NCBI GenBank assembly: GCA_030035585.1
Contig: JASCZL010000018.1
Coordinates: 248,001-312,000, forward strand
Direction: 5' to 3'
Source of the DNA: Dugong dugon
Taxonomy: Eukaryota; Chordata; Mammalia; Sirenia; Dugongidae
Length of the DNA: 64,000 nucleotides
The position numbers and the translations under genes are program-made. The first letter of the stretch is position 1; each line of letters begins with the position of its first letter. Of the stretch, positions 23,954 through 35,198 are shown in pieces. The notes beneath the pieces are model-generated. The model was given only the letters and a program-made list of their open reading frames with translations, had not been told where the DNA came from and did not search any database.

Positions 23954-24894
23954 GGCAGCCCCGGGCCCCACACCACACCCCACGCTCGGCCTGAGCAGCC
24001 AGCGAGCGCCTTAAAGAAGTGTGCCTGCTCATCCGTCCACTCCTCCTTCTGGCCACCATCTGGCCACCGCCCACCAGGGTGGGATCGGGCCGCACGCTGC
24101 GTCTCTGGCTCTGTCCCTCCCCAGTGCATCTGTCTGTCCCTCAGCCCCTCCATCTCCAGCGCTCTCTCCTGGCCTCCAGGGCCATCTGCAGCTGTTTCTC
24201 TCCTGTCTGGCTCCATGTGGCTGAGCCTGGGCCCATCTCTGCTGCTGTGGCTGGCCTGTGTGCCCCTGTCCGTCCGTCTCTCCTCCTCTCTGTCTCCTGT
24301 GACCTGGCTTAAGTTCCATTCCACAAGCAAGGATGATCACTTAGCCTGGGACACCCCCAAAAGGCAGGTCTCTGCCTCCAGGCCCTGGGGCCACGGGGGC
24401 AGGGAGGGAAGCCATGGGGGCAGGGTAGGGAGTGGAACACGTGTGCCAGGGGGGAGCCAGCACAGCCACCAGGGTCAGGGTGGCTTCCTGGAGGAGGTGG
24501 AAGGTGGGCCAGCCTTGAGTGACGGGGTGGAGGGTAGGGCTCCCCAGGTGGAGGGAAGGTCTCAGGTGGCCTAGGATCTGGGGTCACTTGATGAAGTGCC
24601 CCACCACCCACTGGGCCTGGGCCCCAAATAGGGGAGTCTGTGTAGCACTGGCCCCTGTGTGGCAGAGGCCGCTGTGAGGAGGTCCCCCAGCGTGCCCCAG
24701 CCTGCCTCCTCCAGGCTCACACTGAACCCACCCTGGCCTGCCCTCGCCAGCCCGCCGCTCGGGATGTCTGGTTCCAAGGCACACCGCACGCATGTGAAGG
24801 AGGGACCTGCACTTCACTTGGCCCTGGGCCAGAGCTCCATCCTCAGGCCGTCTCCCTGAGAGTCTCTTCCCGGGTGGGCAGATGTAGCCTGAGT

Positions 24895-25260
24895 CCGGGT
24901 GTGTGAGGACACACACATACACAGACATATGGGCACATGTGTGTGGACACATGCACACTCATGTAGATGTGCACACATGTGCATTGATACATGTCCGTGT
25001 GACCTGTGGATGCATGTGCAGACACATGGACACTCACTAGGCTATGCACACCTGCACAGGACACAGATATATGACACACATGGATGTGCTCACATACACA
25101 GGGACACGTATATGACACATGGATGTGCACACACATACACAGGGACATGTGGATATATGACATGGATGTGCATGCACACAGAGACACATATGACACATAT
25201 GAATGTGCTCACATACACAGGCACGCACTCACATGCACACGTGGACACGTGCAGAACTCT
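24895..25260. repeat. CA-rich minisatellite
   Basis: Degenerate units of about 34-36 bp built on acacatggatgtgcacacac and cacatacacagggac, about ten copies. The long frames through it (MTHGCAHTYTG type) are repeat translations. Confidence 0.85.
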
Positions 25261-26100
25261 AAAAAACACGCATGCACTCCACAAACCCTGTACAGGGAGC
25301 TCAGAAAAAGGAGCCGCTCCCAGCGCTCCCCCCAAGGAGAGGGGAAGGGCAGGAGATGAGCAACAGCCTGACAGAAGAGAAGGGACCTGCCCCTGCTCTC
25401 TGCCACTGCAGACCCCCTCCACCTGCCCCACCTCGCCCCCCTGCCCTGACTGCTCCTCCAGCCAGCTATAGGGGCCGGCTGGGTGAGTTAGCCTCTGGGT
25501 CCTGGGAGGGCACACAACTCAAGGCACTTCCAGTAGAGCTGGGAGGCGGCTGGGTACCCTTCAGGGATGTCCCCAGCCCAGGGCCCTGAGTCCAGAGAGT
25601 CCCCTACCCTTCAACCATCCCCCATCCCAGATGGAGGGAGGAACTGAAGCAGGGTCTGTCCTGGAGTCCCCAGAACTCATGGTGGGCACCACCATGGATA
25701 CCCCTGTGGCTCTGGGAGGAGGAGACCGTGGTCTTGAAGGCCCTCTGACCCTGGGGCCTGGGACTCTACACCATGCCACTCGTGGGAAAGACCTGCAGAG
25801 CACAGGGCTCTAGGTTCTGGCCAGCTCCCAGGGGCAGGACCCCCATGGCCCAGGGATCCCTCCCCCCACCTGACCACAACCACATGCCCAGCACAGACCC
25901 ATCACCTAGTGTGCTGCCATCAGTCTGGAATTCCCCTGGGAGACTCATTGCAGCCTCCCAGATGGCAGGTGCTGGGAGCCCAGGAATGTGTGAGGATTGT
26001 CTTGGATGTACCGCATCAGGGCTGTAATTCTGAGCTTTGACTTTGCGGGGGGCGGGGGGGACACCATTTTCAGAGTCATCACACCCTCTCATCTGGCTTT
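25261..26100. other. Intergenic, no gene recognised
   Basis: No exon or known repeat identified between two tandem-repeat arrays. Confidence 0.4.
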
Positions 26101-26124
26101 TCTCGGGTCTCCCACAAAAGTGAG

Positions 26125-26275
26125 GGGAGTGCTGAGGTCAGGGCTCAGGGCTCAGTGTGCCACCAGGGTCAGGGCCCAGCGTGTGACTAGGGTCAGGGCT
26201 CAGCATGTGACCAGGGTCAGGGCTCAGTGTGTGACCAGGATCAGGGCTCAGCCTGTGACCAGGGTCAGGGCTCCT
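26125..26275. repeat. 24-bp minisatellite, cluster B (reverse orientation)
   Basis: Six units close to gtgaccagggtcagggctca plus gcgt, the reverse complement of the cluster A unit. Confidence 0.9.
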
Positions 26276-27485
26276 CCGCCCCTTCATTCCACAAGGTTGA
26301 GTCCTCTGCCCTGCTAGTCTGTCCCTCTCCCAGCCGGGAGCCACAAAGGCTGATGGTGACATGGGCTGGGTGGCTCAGGGCTTCCTGTGACCTGCATGCC
26401 CTTTGGAATCCCCGTCCAGCCTCTGTTGCCCCATGGCCCCATGTCTTGATCACCACGGAGCCAGGGATCCAGCCATGGCCATTTTCCCAGGACCTTGGTA
26501 TTTCCCTCTGAGGGTCAAGGTCAGGGCTGCCTACCAGGGGGCAGAGCACAGCCACCGCCAGGGCAGGACATCCAGTCTCATGTCACAGTGGAGAAGACCC
26601 TGGGGTTGCAGCTCAAGCCTGGTCCTAGCCAGGGTGTCCAGAAGCTGGCACTCACCTGCCTTGGCCTGACTTCCCTCCCGCACTGACAGACTTGGAGACT
26701 GAAACGCAGCCCCCCGTAAATTCTCTCACCCACAGTGCTGACGCCAGTGACTAAGAGCCCAGCCCTGGATGGGCGGAGGTGTTGGGGAGCAGGGTGTGGT
26801 CTGGGGAGCAGCATTAGGAGGCTAGCGCAGGGGTTGGAGGGTGGGGTAGGGACAGTGATTCTCATGAAGAAGATGATGATGATGATGATAAAATCTTCTG
26901 AATCTTATCCACCCCCTCCTGCCTCTGCCCACATCTCAACCCCCAAGGCGTTCACTGAGGATGTCTCCCTCCCCCCGACCCTGCCGCTCCAAAACAGATC
27001 TTGAAGCTTCACCACTCACTGTCTCTCCTTGCCTTGTCCAAGCCACTATCCTGTCCTCCTAGGGGACTGTGACAGCTATCTCCCTCCCCTCTCTCCACCC
27101 CAGTCCACTGTCCAGTCAGCATGGAGAAAAGCCTCCAGCCCCCAAAACAAAGGTCATCGAGTCCTGGAGGAACCTGTTTGGCTCTCAGGAACTCACCTAT
27201 GAGGTATGGCTGGTTCTGCAGCCTGGTGGCAGGGCCAGGACTGCAGCCCATGGCAGAGAGGTGAGGGAGTGAACCTGAGCTCCCAGGAAAGCCTCAACAG
27301 GATCTGTCCCAGGAGGGTAGGTCTGCCCTCAAAGCTCCCCATCCCTGAAGAAGTCCATGTTTGCGCTGACTGAGCTCTGTCGGGAAGGCTATAGAGGGCG
27401 TTCCTGATATGGGGAGAGGTCAACCTGGGTGCATCTAGGCTGGGCCGAAGACCACACTCATCTCGAGTCTCCTTATGAGAAACAA
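26276..27485. other. Intergenic, no gene recognised
   Basis: Nothing gene-like recognised. A short gatgatgatgat microsatellite lies at about 26870-26890. Confidence 0.4.
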
Positions 27486-27494
27486 CTTCATCAA

Positions 27495-27855
27495 CCCCCT
27501 ATCTTCAACTATCCATCCATCCACCCACTCATCTATCATTCATCAATCCACCCATGTACCTATCATCCATCCACCCATCCATCCACCCACCCGTCATCCA
27601 CCATCCATCCATTCATCCATGTAACTATCCACCCACACATCCATCCACTCATCTACCCGCTCATCCATCCATCCACCTACTATCTATCATCCATGTATCC
27701 ATCCACTCATCTGCTCACCTATCCACTTATCTATCCATCCATCCACCCATCTCCCCACCCACCCACTCACCCACACATCCCCCCCAACCATCCATCCATC
27801 CATCCATCCATCCATCCATCTTCCCATTTATCATCCATCCATCTCATCCAGAGCA
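27495..27855. repeat. CCAT microsatellite
   Basis: Imperfect tetranucleotide array (atccatccacccatcc), purest around 27789-27825. Histidine/proline/serine-rich frames here are repeat translations. Confidence 0.95.
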
Positions 27856-28429
27856 GCTGTCTGCTGGCCCCCCTCTGAGGCCTTCCTTCCCTTCAGGCAG
27901 CCTCAACCATCTCTCCAGATGCCAGCATCTCCCTGTCCTTGGCATGGACAGGACCTACTTGCTGGCATCCCTCACACCCACAGCCTGGGCTCTACTGTCA
28001 GCCCTACTGTGTCCAGATGGAGCCCTAGCCAACGGGGACCACCCTTGTGGAGCACTCACTAGCTCCCAGGCACAGGCACAGGCCCCCCTGGCTTGTCTTC
28101 ACAGCCCTTAGGGGTGGTGCTCCTGTGTGCCATTTACAGAGTGGCTCACCCTGACACCGGTCTCACAGGAATTGGCAGAGCTGAGACTAGGCTGCAGAAG
28201 TCAGGCTCCAGAACCACACCTTCCCGACTGCTCTTGCAACATCCGGAGCAGTAGTAGGCCAAGCCCTGGGGCCGGCCTGCCCTGCTACCAGCTGGGCCTG
28301 CTCCTCCCATGTGCCATTGATAGTTTAATTTGCCGTGACTGCGGTCTCTCCCTTCACACACTACGCCCTCCCTGTGCTTCCTCCCAACCACCCAAGGCCC
28401 ATGAGACTCACCTCAGCTCACAAGGCCAG

Positions 28430-28560
28430 TTCACACTCACCCTTGCAATAGCCCTGGAGAAGGGCAAGGCGGGGTCCCTGTGCCCATCCTCCACACAGGA
28501 AGCTGAAGTCTGGAGGGACAAAGGGGTTACCCCAGGGCCAACATGGAGACAGCCGCAAAG
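28430..28560. mobile_element. MIR-like fragment
   Basis: Weak MIR-type run (ccttgcaatagccctggaga … cacaggaagctgaagtctgg). Confidence 0.35.
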
Positions 28561-28719
28561 CCACGACCAAAACCCAGGCCTCTTGGTCCCAGTTCGGGGC
28601 CCTTTATAGCATCCTGTCCCCTCAAGATCAGAGTGACTCCCCTACCCCTCAGCAGGACTCACTCACCCACCACAAACACAAACCCTTCACACAGCCACAC
28701 ACCCAGCATTCCAGCTCAG

Positions 28720-28930
28720 CCCCTTCCATCCACCCCTACCCCCTCATCCATCCATCTACCTGTCTACCCCCACCTCTCCATCCACTCACCTATCCAAGCA
28801 TTCTCCCATCCATTTAGTCCTCTCTACCCATCCATTCTCTCAACTACCTTTTCATCCATCCATTCACCCAGTCACCCATCTATCCATCCATCCGTCCCTT
28901 CCTCCACCTATCCATCCACACAGCCACCAT
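28720..28930. repeat. CCAT microsatellite, second array
   Basis: Imperfect tccatccacccctacc / tcatccatccattcac units, same motif as the array 1 kb upstream. Confidence 0.9.
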
Positions 28931-29877
28931 AAAGATCTCAGCGGGGAGAGAAACCAGAGAGGCTGGATACTGAGAAGGACTCTGTGGAGTAGGCACTTGA
29001 ACTGGGCCCTAAAGGATGGGCAAGATTGGAGGTGTAGGATGGGAGACCAGACAGCGAGCGTGCCCTGGAGACAGGCCTGGTGGGCAGGAGGTGGCCAGGA
29101 AGGTCAGAGGAGAGTGTCAGGCCATGAGGCCAGAGGGTGGGCAGGGTCGATTCAGGCTTGGTCTGAAGGCCAGTTGGTGGGAAAGGGCTGGCACTGATGA
29201 GGGGGCCACTCCAGGGCCCCATGCCCATCAGCCCAAGAGGGGGCCTGGCTGGCCCATACCACCCCAGCTGACACCACTCACCTTGACCAGGCACCTGGCC
29301 TGACCCCTACCTCTGGGCTTCTGCTTTGGTAGATACCTGTGCCAGGAGAGGGAGTCCGGGGGTGGAGGAAACTGGCCTTGGCTCTGGGTGAGATTGAGGT
29401 GGACCAGCCCCAGCCCCAGAGGGAGAGGGCACAAAGCATCTTTAGCACTGCCTGGCATGACTATGTACAAGGTGGGCACCCAGGGGGCTCCAGTCAGGAG
29501 GCCAGGGCCACCCTGGACCTGCATCCCACTGTCCTCAAGACTGGGGCCACCATGGCCTGTGTGACCCCCAAGGGCAGAGCCAAGACTGAAGGGGAGGTCC
29601 ATGAGATGCCAAGGGTGGGCCTGAGCTCCATGGGAAGAAGGACTTTGTCAGTCACAGCTGTCTCCCCACCTACACCGCCCCTGGCACTGGGGAGTGCAAG
29701 CAGAGGGCAGGGCTGTGGTGATCCAAGGCCCGCCGCGGGGGGGGGGGGGAGGGCCCACCCCCGAGGGCTGGTGAGGAGTAATAAACGGCTGCCTGCCCGC
29801 CCTCTGCCAGCTGCCGCCCTCTGACTGGGACAGCGGGTTTCTGCCACCGCCCAGGAGTAGGTGCCTGAGGGCCTGGG

Positions 29878-29884
29878 TATAAAA
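29878..29884 (+). promoter_or_regulatory. SLURP1: SLURP1 TATA box
   Basis: A consensus TATAAAA (gggtataaaacc) lies 46 bp upstream of the SLURP1 start codon, so the 5' leader must be very short. Confidence 0.85.
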
Positions 29885-29923
29885 CCTTGGAGGCTGGTGT
29901 CTCCCAGCTCCTGAACTCCAAGG

Positions 29924-31158
29924 ATGGCCGCGAGCTGGGCAGCTCTGTCCCTGCTGCTCCTGGCAGCCTGGAGTGCGGGTTGTGGTAAGTGGAACAGGAG
30001 CTGGCTCGAGCCTGTCTCCAGGTCTGCTTCCCACTGTCAGTGGGGTGGGGCTGCTGGGGGTGGGGGGTGGGGGGGTCGTGGCTGAAGGCCTCGTTCTCCC
30101 TGCGGGTCCCTCCTCCTATCTTAAATGAACTCACTGGGACAGCTTCTCCCCAGGTCAGGAGTCATGGCCCCCTTCTCCAGGAAGGAAACCAAGGCTGGCT
30201 TAGACAATGGGCTGCTCAGGTCTGGCAGGTGAACAGTCAGCAGGAAGGAGCGTGGCTGGGGAGGCCACCTGCCTAAGCAGGCAGGGTCACGAGAGAAGGG
30301 AGAGAAGGCGCTGGGGAGGCGCGGTGGGGCCAGGCCCAGAGGCTGGAGCCCCTCCCCCGAGCTCCGGTGGCTGGGTGCTGAGGCCCGCCCCCCTCACCCA
30401 GGGGCAGCCTTCAAGTGCTACACCTGTGTGGAGCCCACGGTTATCTCCTCGTGCAGGAACATCACCATCTGCAAGTCTGACGTGACAGCTTGCAAGACCA
30501 CCGTGGTGACCACAGAGTCGGGTGAGGCTGGGCCCCCAGCAGGGGCAGGGTCAACCCAAACGCCTCCCTCTCCCTCCATGGGCCGGAGACTCCACCTGTA
30601 TGGCCCTCTCCAAACCCCTCCCAGGAGAACACCGGCCCTGGGAGGTGGGGGGAGGGGGGGTGGGCAGGAAAGGCAGCTACGGAGGGGCAGCCCCTCGGGG
30701 ACCCTGTCCTGGGATACCAGGCTCTGGGGGCAGCACAGGCAGAGGAGCAGGACCCCGTTGGGACCCCACCCCTGGCTCTGCCTCAGCCTCCGGGCTCCCC
30801 TCTCAGGCTGCACCGAAGCTCCATACGGTGGCGCCATCCTCACTGAATACCTCACAGTTGGGTGATGGGGAGTTGGGAGGAAAGGTGACCTCCCACGTCT
30901 GGGCCTTTCGGGGTGCGGCAGGCAGGGCCGACGGGGCAGGAGCTGCAAGGTCAAGGGGGAGGGAACAGTAGGAGAGGGGCGGGGCAGCTCTGGGTGGGGG
31001 CTCTGACGTGGCTGCCCCCCACAGAATTCCCCTTCAACGGGAGCCCCGTGGTGACCCGCTCCTGCGCCACCTCCTGTGTGGCCACCGACCCCGACAGCAT
31101 TGGAGTGACTCACCCCACCTTCTGCTGCTTCCGCAGCCTCTGCAACAACCAGAGTTAG
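29924..31158 (+). CDS. SLURP1: SLURP1, secreted Ly6/uPAR-related protein 1
   Basis: The exons are 29924-29984, 30402-30521 and 31025-31158 (GT-AG, phase-1 introns), 104 residues (human 103). The signal peptide is MAASWAALSLLLLAAWSAGCG. The mature chain AAFKCYTCVEPTVISSC has the ten Ly6 cysteines and the near-invariant block SPVVTRSC, VATDPDSIG, FCCFRSLCNNQS. It ends right after LCN without a hydrophobic tail, as expected for a secreted protein. Possible N-glycosylation sites (NIT, NGS) are present. SLURP1 is a keratinocyte-secreted modulator of alpha7 nicotinic receptors; loss of it in human causes Mal de Meleda. A consensus TATA box and an AATAAA frame the gene, and nothing looks damaged. 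Confidence 0.97.
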
Positions 31159-31292
31159 GCCAGGCCCGGTGCCCTGGCCATGCTGGGGACCACGCTCCTG
31201 GGGCGTCACCCTTCCTGACAGGGCCTCTGGTCACACGTGGGACTGGAGACAAGGGGGGCACTCTCTGCCCCACACACCCCGAACTTCTAGAC

Positions 31293-31298
31293 AATAAA
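31293..31298 (+). terminator. SLURP1: SLURP1 polyadenylation signal
   Basis: AATAAA in agacaataaagacg, 135 bp after the SLURP1 stop. Confidence 0.85.
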
Positions 31299-31329
31299 GA
31301 CGCAACGGTGTGGACGGCCTTTCCTTCCC

Positions 31330-33900
31330 GGGCGCCTCCGGAGGAGCTGGACTGAGTCTACTTGGCCCTCCCTGCCACCCCGGCCTCTAGGGACCATTCC
31401 ACAAGTGCAGAGACAGGCCTGGGGGGGGGGGGTGCCCTGGGTCGCCCTTGCCCCGGCAAACCAGGCCCCCTTCCTTAGTCCGGGGAAAACCTGTCCCCCA
31501 GTCTCCCCTCAAACCCTGGAGGCGTCACCCCAGCCACCCTGGCTAGGAAGGAAGCTCGGAGCAAATCCAGCTCCTTCGAGGGTGGGTGTGTTTGGCTTTG
31601 CCCCCCACCCCAGGTCTTCTCAGGTGCTTGCAATGGGGTGTCTGTGGGTGCCCGCGATGGGGTGTCTGTGGGTGCCCATGCACGTCCACAGCCAGGCCCC
31701 ACCCTGACAAGGGTCTCGCCATGTCCTTGCCCCTTGAGACAGACAGCTGGGACTAGATGAGCTTGTGCCCACGGGACACCCAGGCTGTGCCAGCTTGGGG
31801 CAGGCTTTACCTGTGGGAGACTCAGGTAGCTCAGCCCCTGGGGCTGGCTCTGTCTGCCGGAGCCATCTGCTGACCCTCCGCCCCCGGAGCCCAGAGTCCT
31901 TAGGGTACAGGAGACCCGGCCTTCAGGCTCCTGCTTCACCCTCGGTACCCAATCCCCGCCAGCCCGCCCCCAGCAGCACATCAGGGGCAGCCGAGGGCAA
32001 ACAGCCGCAGAAAGTGCCCTGCCGTGGGACGCTGGTGGGAACTCCCTGGGGGCCAAGCACTTTCTGGGTTCTGCCAGCGAGGTCTTGGGTTCTAAGGCCC
32101 CTTGGGCAACCCCGGCCCATGACCCTGGGTCCTGCTGCCCCTGCAGCTCCCCGGTGGGAGCGGGAAAAAGCAAGCAGGGACCGGAGGGGCACAGGGGGAG
32201 TGACGAGCCCCTCAGAACCCCAGGAGAGCTCACCCCTGCCTGTGAAGGGCACGGAGGTCAGGGCCCCCCACCTCCACCCCCCACACACCTGAAAGCCACC
32301 CCAGAAACACCAGGGAATGAAAGTCCTGGCAGCAGCCCTCGGCCAGGACTGCTGAGGGAGCCTATGGGAACACTCTGCCTGCAGCTCTCCCATTAGAGCC
32401 CCCACTGGGTCCCGCCAGGGCCTCACCCTCCCTGGGGACTGGCCTCAGCTTTGCCAGCAGAGCACAGATGAAGGTCCCCGACTCTTCCTAGGTGCAGATG
32501 GGGGGTGAGTGTGGGCTCCTGCAGGGCTACCTGCTCATGCAGCATCACGTGGCCAGGAGAGGGCGTCCAATAAGGACTCCCGACCCCCGACAGCCAGCTG
32601 GAGCCGGAGCCCACATTCCTGGCCCTTGCACCCTGGGTCTCCGCAGGGAGAGCAGGGCTGCCACAGCCCCCTCCCTGCCCAAACCTCCGCTGTAAGCCCT
32701 GCCAGCCGCCCCAGGGAGGCCGGGAAGCCTGCTGGGGACTGAATGGCACTGGAAATGCCCGCTGCCCCCTTTGAGCTAGGAGAGGTCTCAGGTGGGGACA
32801 TGGGGGGGGGGGGTCAAAAACGAGAGGCAAGGGAGACAGTGAACTGCTGTCCAACCCGGCCCTCCCCAGGGCTGCCTAGCGGGCAAAAGAGCGAGTGACA
32901 CTTTAAGTGGGCGTGGAGGGACCAGTGAAGAGCCACCACCACCACCCCTCCCTGCACCCCGAGAGCAGGGGCCTCCCCGAGGGAAGGCTGTGTGGGGAAC
33001 AGCATCCTGGCCTGGGACACACCAGCCCCCAGGTCAGGCACTCCCTGCTTAAGCCTCAGGTTCTACATCCATGAGGTGGGCGACTATCCAGGGGCTCTAA
33101 GGAGCTCTAGGGCTAGGTGCCCCGTGGAGTGCGAGGAGCACAGAGCCTCAGCCAGCAAGGCTTCAGAGGAGGGACCCACATCTCTGGGCCCTGAGGGGGA
33201 TGTGGGGCAGCCAGTGGCGGTCTGAGGCAGAGGCTGGGAGGCCCTCCACTGGGGAACCAATGGGCGGCAGCTCTACCCCCCTTGCAGCTGAGACATCAGG
33301 CAGCTGCATGCACCCACCAAAGCACCCCCCAGGTGCTGCTGGCCCGACACCCCCAGGGCACAATGCCCCCCTCCCTCAGGAAGACCTTCCCACGCCCTTG
33401 CTTCCCCACCTCAGATGGTCCCCTCCACCTGGGTATCCTCCGGGATTCCTGCCTTGCCAGCAGAAATCTGTCTCTGAGATCCTTCTCTCCAAGCCTGGCC
33501 CACCCAGGACAAGGACCCCTGCCTGAGTCTGGCCTGCACTGCCTCCCCACTGGGAATGCCCCTTGGGCTGCCGAGTGGTCACGGACCTTTAACTCCCCAA
33601 CAGTGGCCAGCCCGGGGACAAGCTAGTCCCACCAGACCCAGGCAGCCAATCTGGCTCGGAGGCTCTGGATCCCAAGGAGCAGAGCCAGAAGCCTGGGAGG
33701 TTGTCCCTGGGGGGAGTGCAGGGCTCAGGACTCGGGGAGGGGCCTGGGTCTGGGGCCAGCACAGGGGCTTGGACACCACCTCTGGCCTCATCCCCTGCCC
33801 TGCCAGCCAGACCCCCATGCCAGAAGATGCACCCGTGATGCCTTCCTGGCGCGAAGCAGCCCTGCCCAGGACCAGGGTTCCTGTAATGAGGCCCTCCCTA
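31330..33900. other. Intergenic between convergent SLURP1 and THEM6
   Basis: No coding exon is recognised. A 20-bp direct repeat of ggtgtctgtgggtgcccgcg type occurs at about 31638-31680. Poly-G runs are at about 31421 and 32803. Confidence 0.4.
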
Positions 33901-33921
33901 GCACACTCACATGTAAAATCC

Positions 33922-33927
33922 TTTAAT
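33922..33927 (-). terminator. THEM6: Candidate THEM6 polyadenylation signal (ATTAAA)
   Basis: On the minus strand ATTAAA lies about 1.27 kb beyond the THEM6 stop and is followed by a GT-rich stretch (acatgtgagtgtgc). No AATAAA was noticed nearer on this strand. Confidence 0.4.
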
Positions 33928-35198
33928 TTTGCACTTTCTTTAAATAAATAAAGACCGCAGCTCCCCGTGGTGGGTATAAGGCAAAAACAACAGCTCAGGA
34001 ACAGGCGCGTGTGGCAATACGGCTCTGGCTCGGGACCAGCTTTGCGGACCCCGAGGGGCAGCAGGGAGGCAGCTCCGGGTGGCCAGGGGTCTGGCCTGCC
34101 TGGGGGCTGGTGGCAGGAGTGGGGAGGGCAGTGGATATACGGCCCTGAGCAGCCACACATACACAGGCATGCAGCGACCCTACCTCCAGGACCCCCCAAA
34201 CTTTGGTGACCTCAGTGCCCCCTCCTGGGAGCTGAGGACATCAGGCAGCACCCTGGGCTGGGGCCCTGCCCCACTCTGCCCCAGTGCTTATTCTCTCCAG
34301 GCCCCATTCCCTGGCTGTCAGTGAGGGATCAGGCAGAAGCAGGTGGCCCCGAAGCCTGGTCTCACTACCGGCAGGCGATAGCAGCTGCCAGGGCAGGGCA
34401 TGGAGGCAAGACGGGGTGCCCAGAAGACCCTGTCCCAACCCTGGCCAGCCTGAGGGAAAGCCCTTCAGAGCAGGGAGAAGCAGTGGACAGCAGGGTGGGG
34501 TGCTGGGCAGGGGAGGAGATATGGCAGAGGGGCAGCTGGGCCCAGGAGGGGTCCAGCACGGGGTCCCACAGCGTGGTGATGGGGCAGGGCCCAGGGGCGT
34601 GGGTGGGGCTCCTCAGCCACCTCTGCAGGAGCGCTGTCCCCAGGTGGCCTGCCACCATCCCCTGCACCCCTCCCGACTCCCCACCCTGTCCTCCTGGGAG
34701 TGTGGCTACAGCAGAGGAGCCAGTGCGGGGGGGCATCCACCCTGGGGGTGCTCGCCAGTCCCCTCTCTGTATGCCCTTCCATCCTCCTGCCCTAGGCCCA
34801 CCTGGCCTCCAGACTCCACCCTGGGCTCGCTCCCCACCCCCGACCCCGCAGAAATGCCGCTCAGGAGCTCCCACTGTCCCCAGATCAGGTCAAGAGCCCC
34901 TGGCCAGGCCCCCAAGACTGCTCGGGTCCTACCCCTGCCACACCCCCTCATGGCCATTGGGCACCTGCCCTCAAGGCTGGTACTGTCCCTCCCCACCTGG
35001 GCTTCCCTGGCCCTCACCGAGGGCTCTGGGCCTCCTGATTTGCCAGTCCTCTCCACCCTGGGCTGAGCTGGTCAGGGTGCACGAGCAACCCTCACCCCTG
35101 CCCAGTGTGGGACCTGGAACAGAGTGGTGTCGGAAACCCAGGGCCACACGGGCACAGGATCCAGGCTGGGCTGAGCAGGCAGGGCGTGGAGGCAGCGG

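Noticed and set aside
24895..25260. Possible CRISPR-like spaced repeats
   Set aside because: Units are degenerate CA-rich minisatellite copies without unique spacers; the genome is mammalian.
27429..28111. His/Pro/Ser/Ile-rich ORFs
   Set aside because: Translations of CCAT tetranucleotide arrays; the same applies to 43475-43980 and to the TG-rich arrays at 24.9-25.3, 48.3-49.0 and 63.5-63.8 kb.
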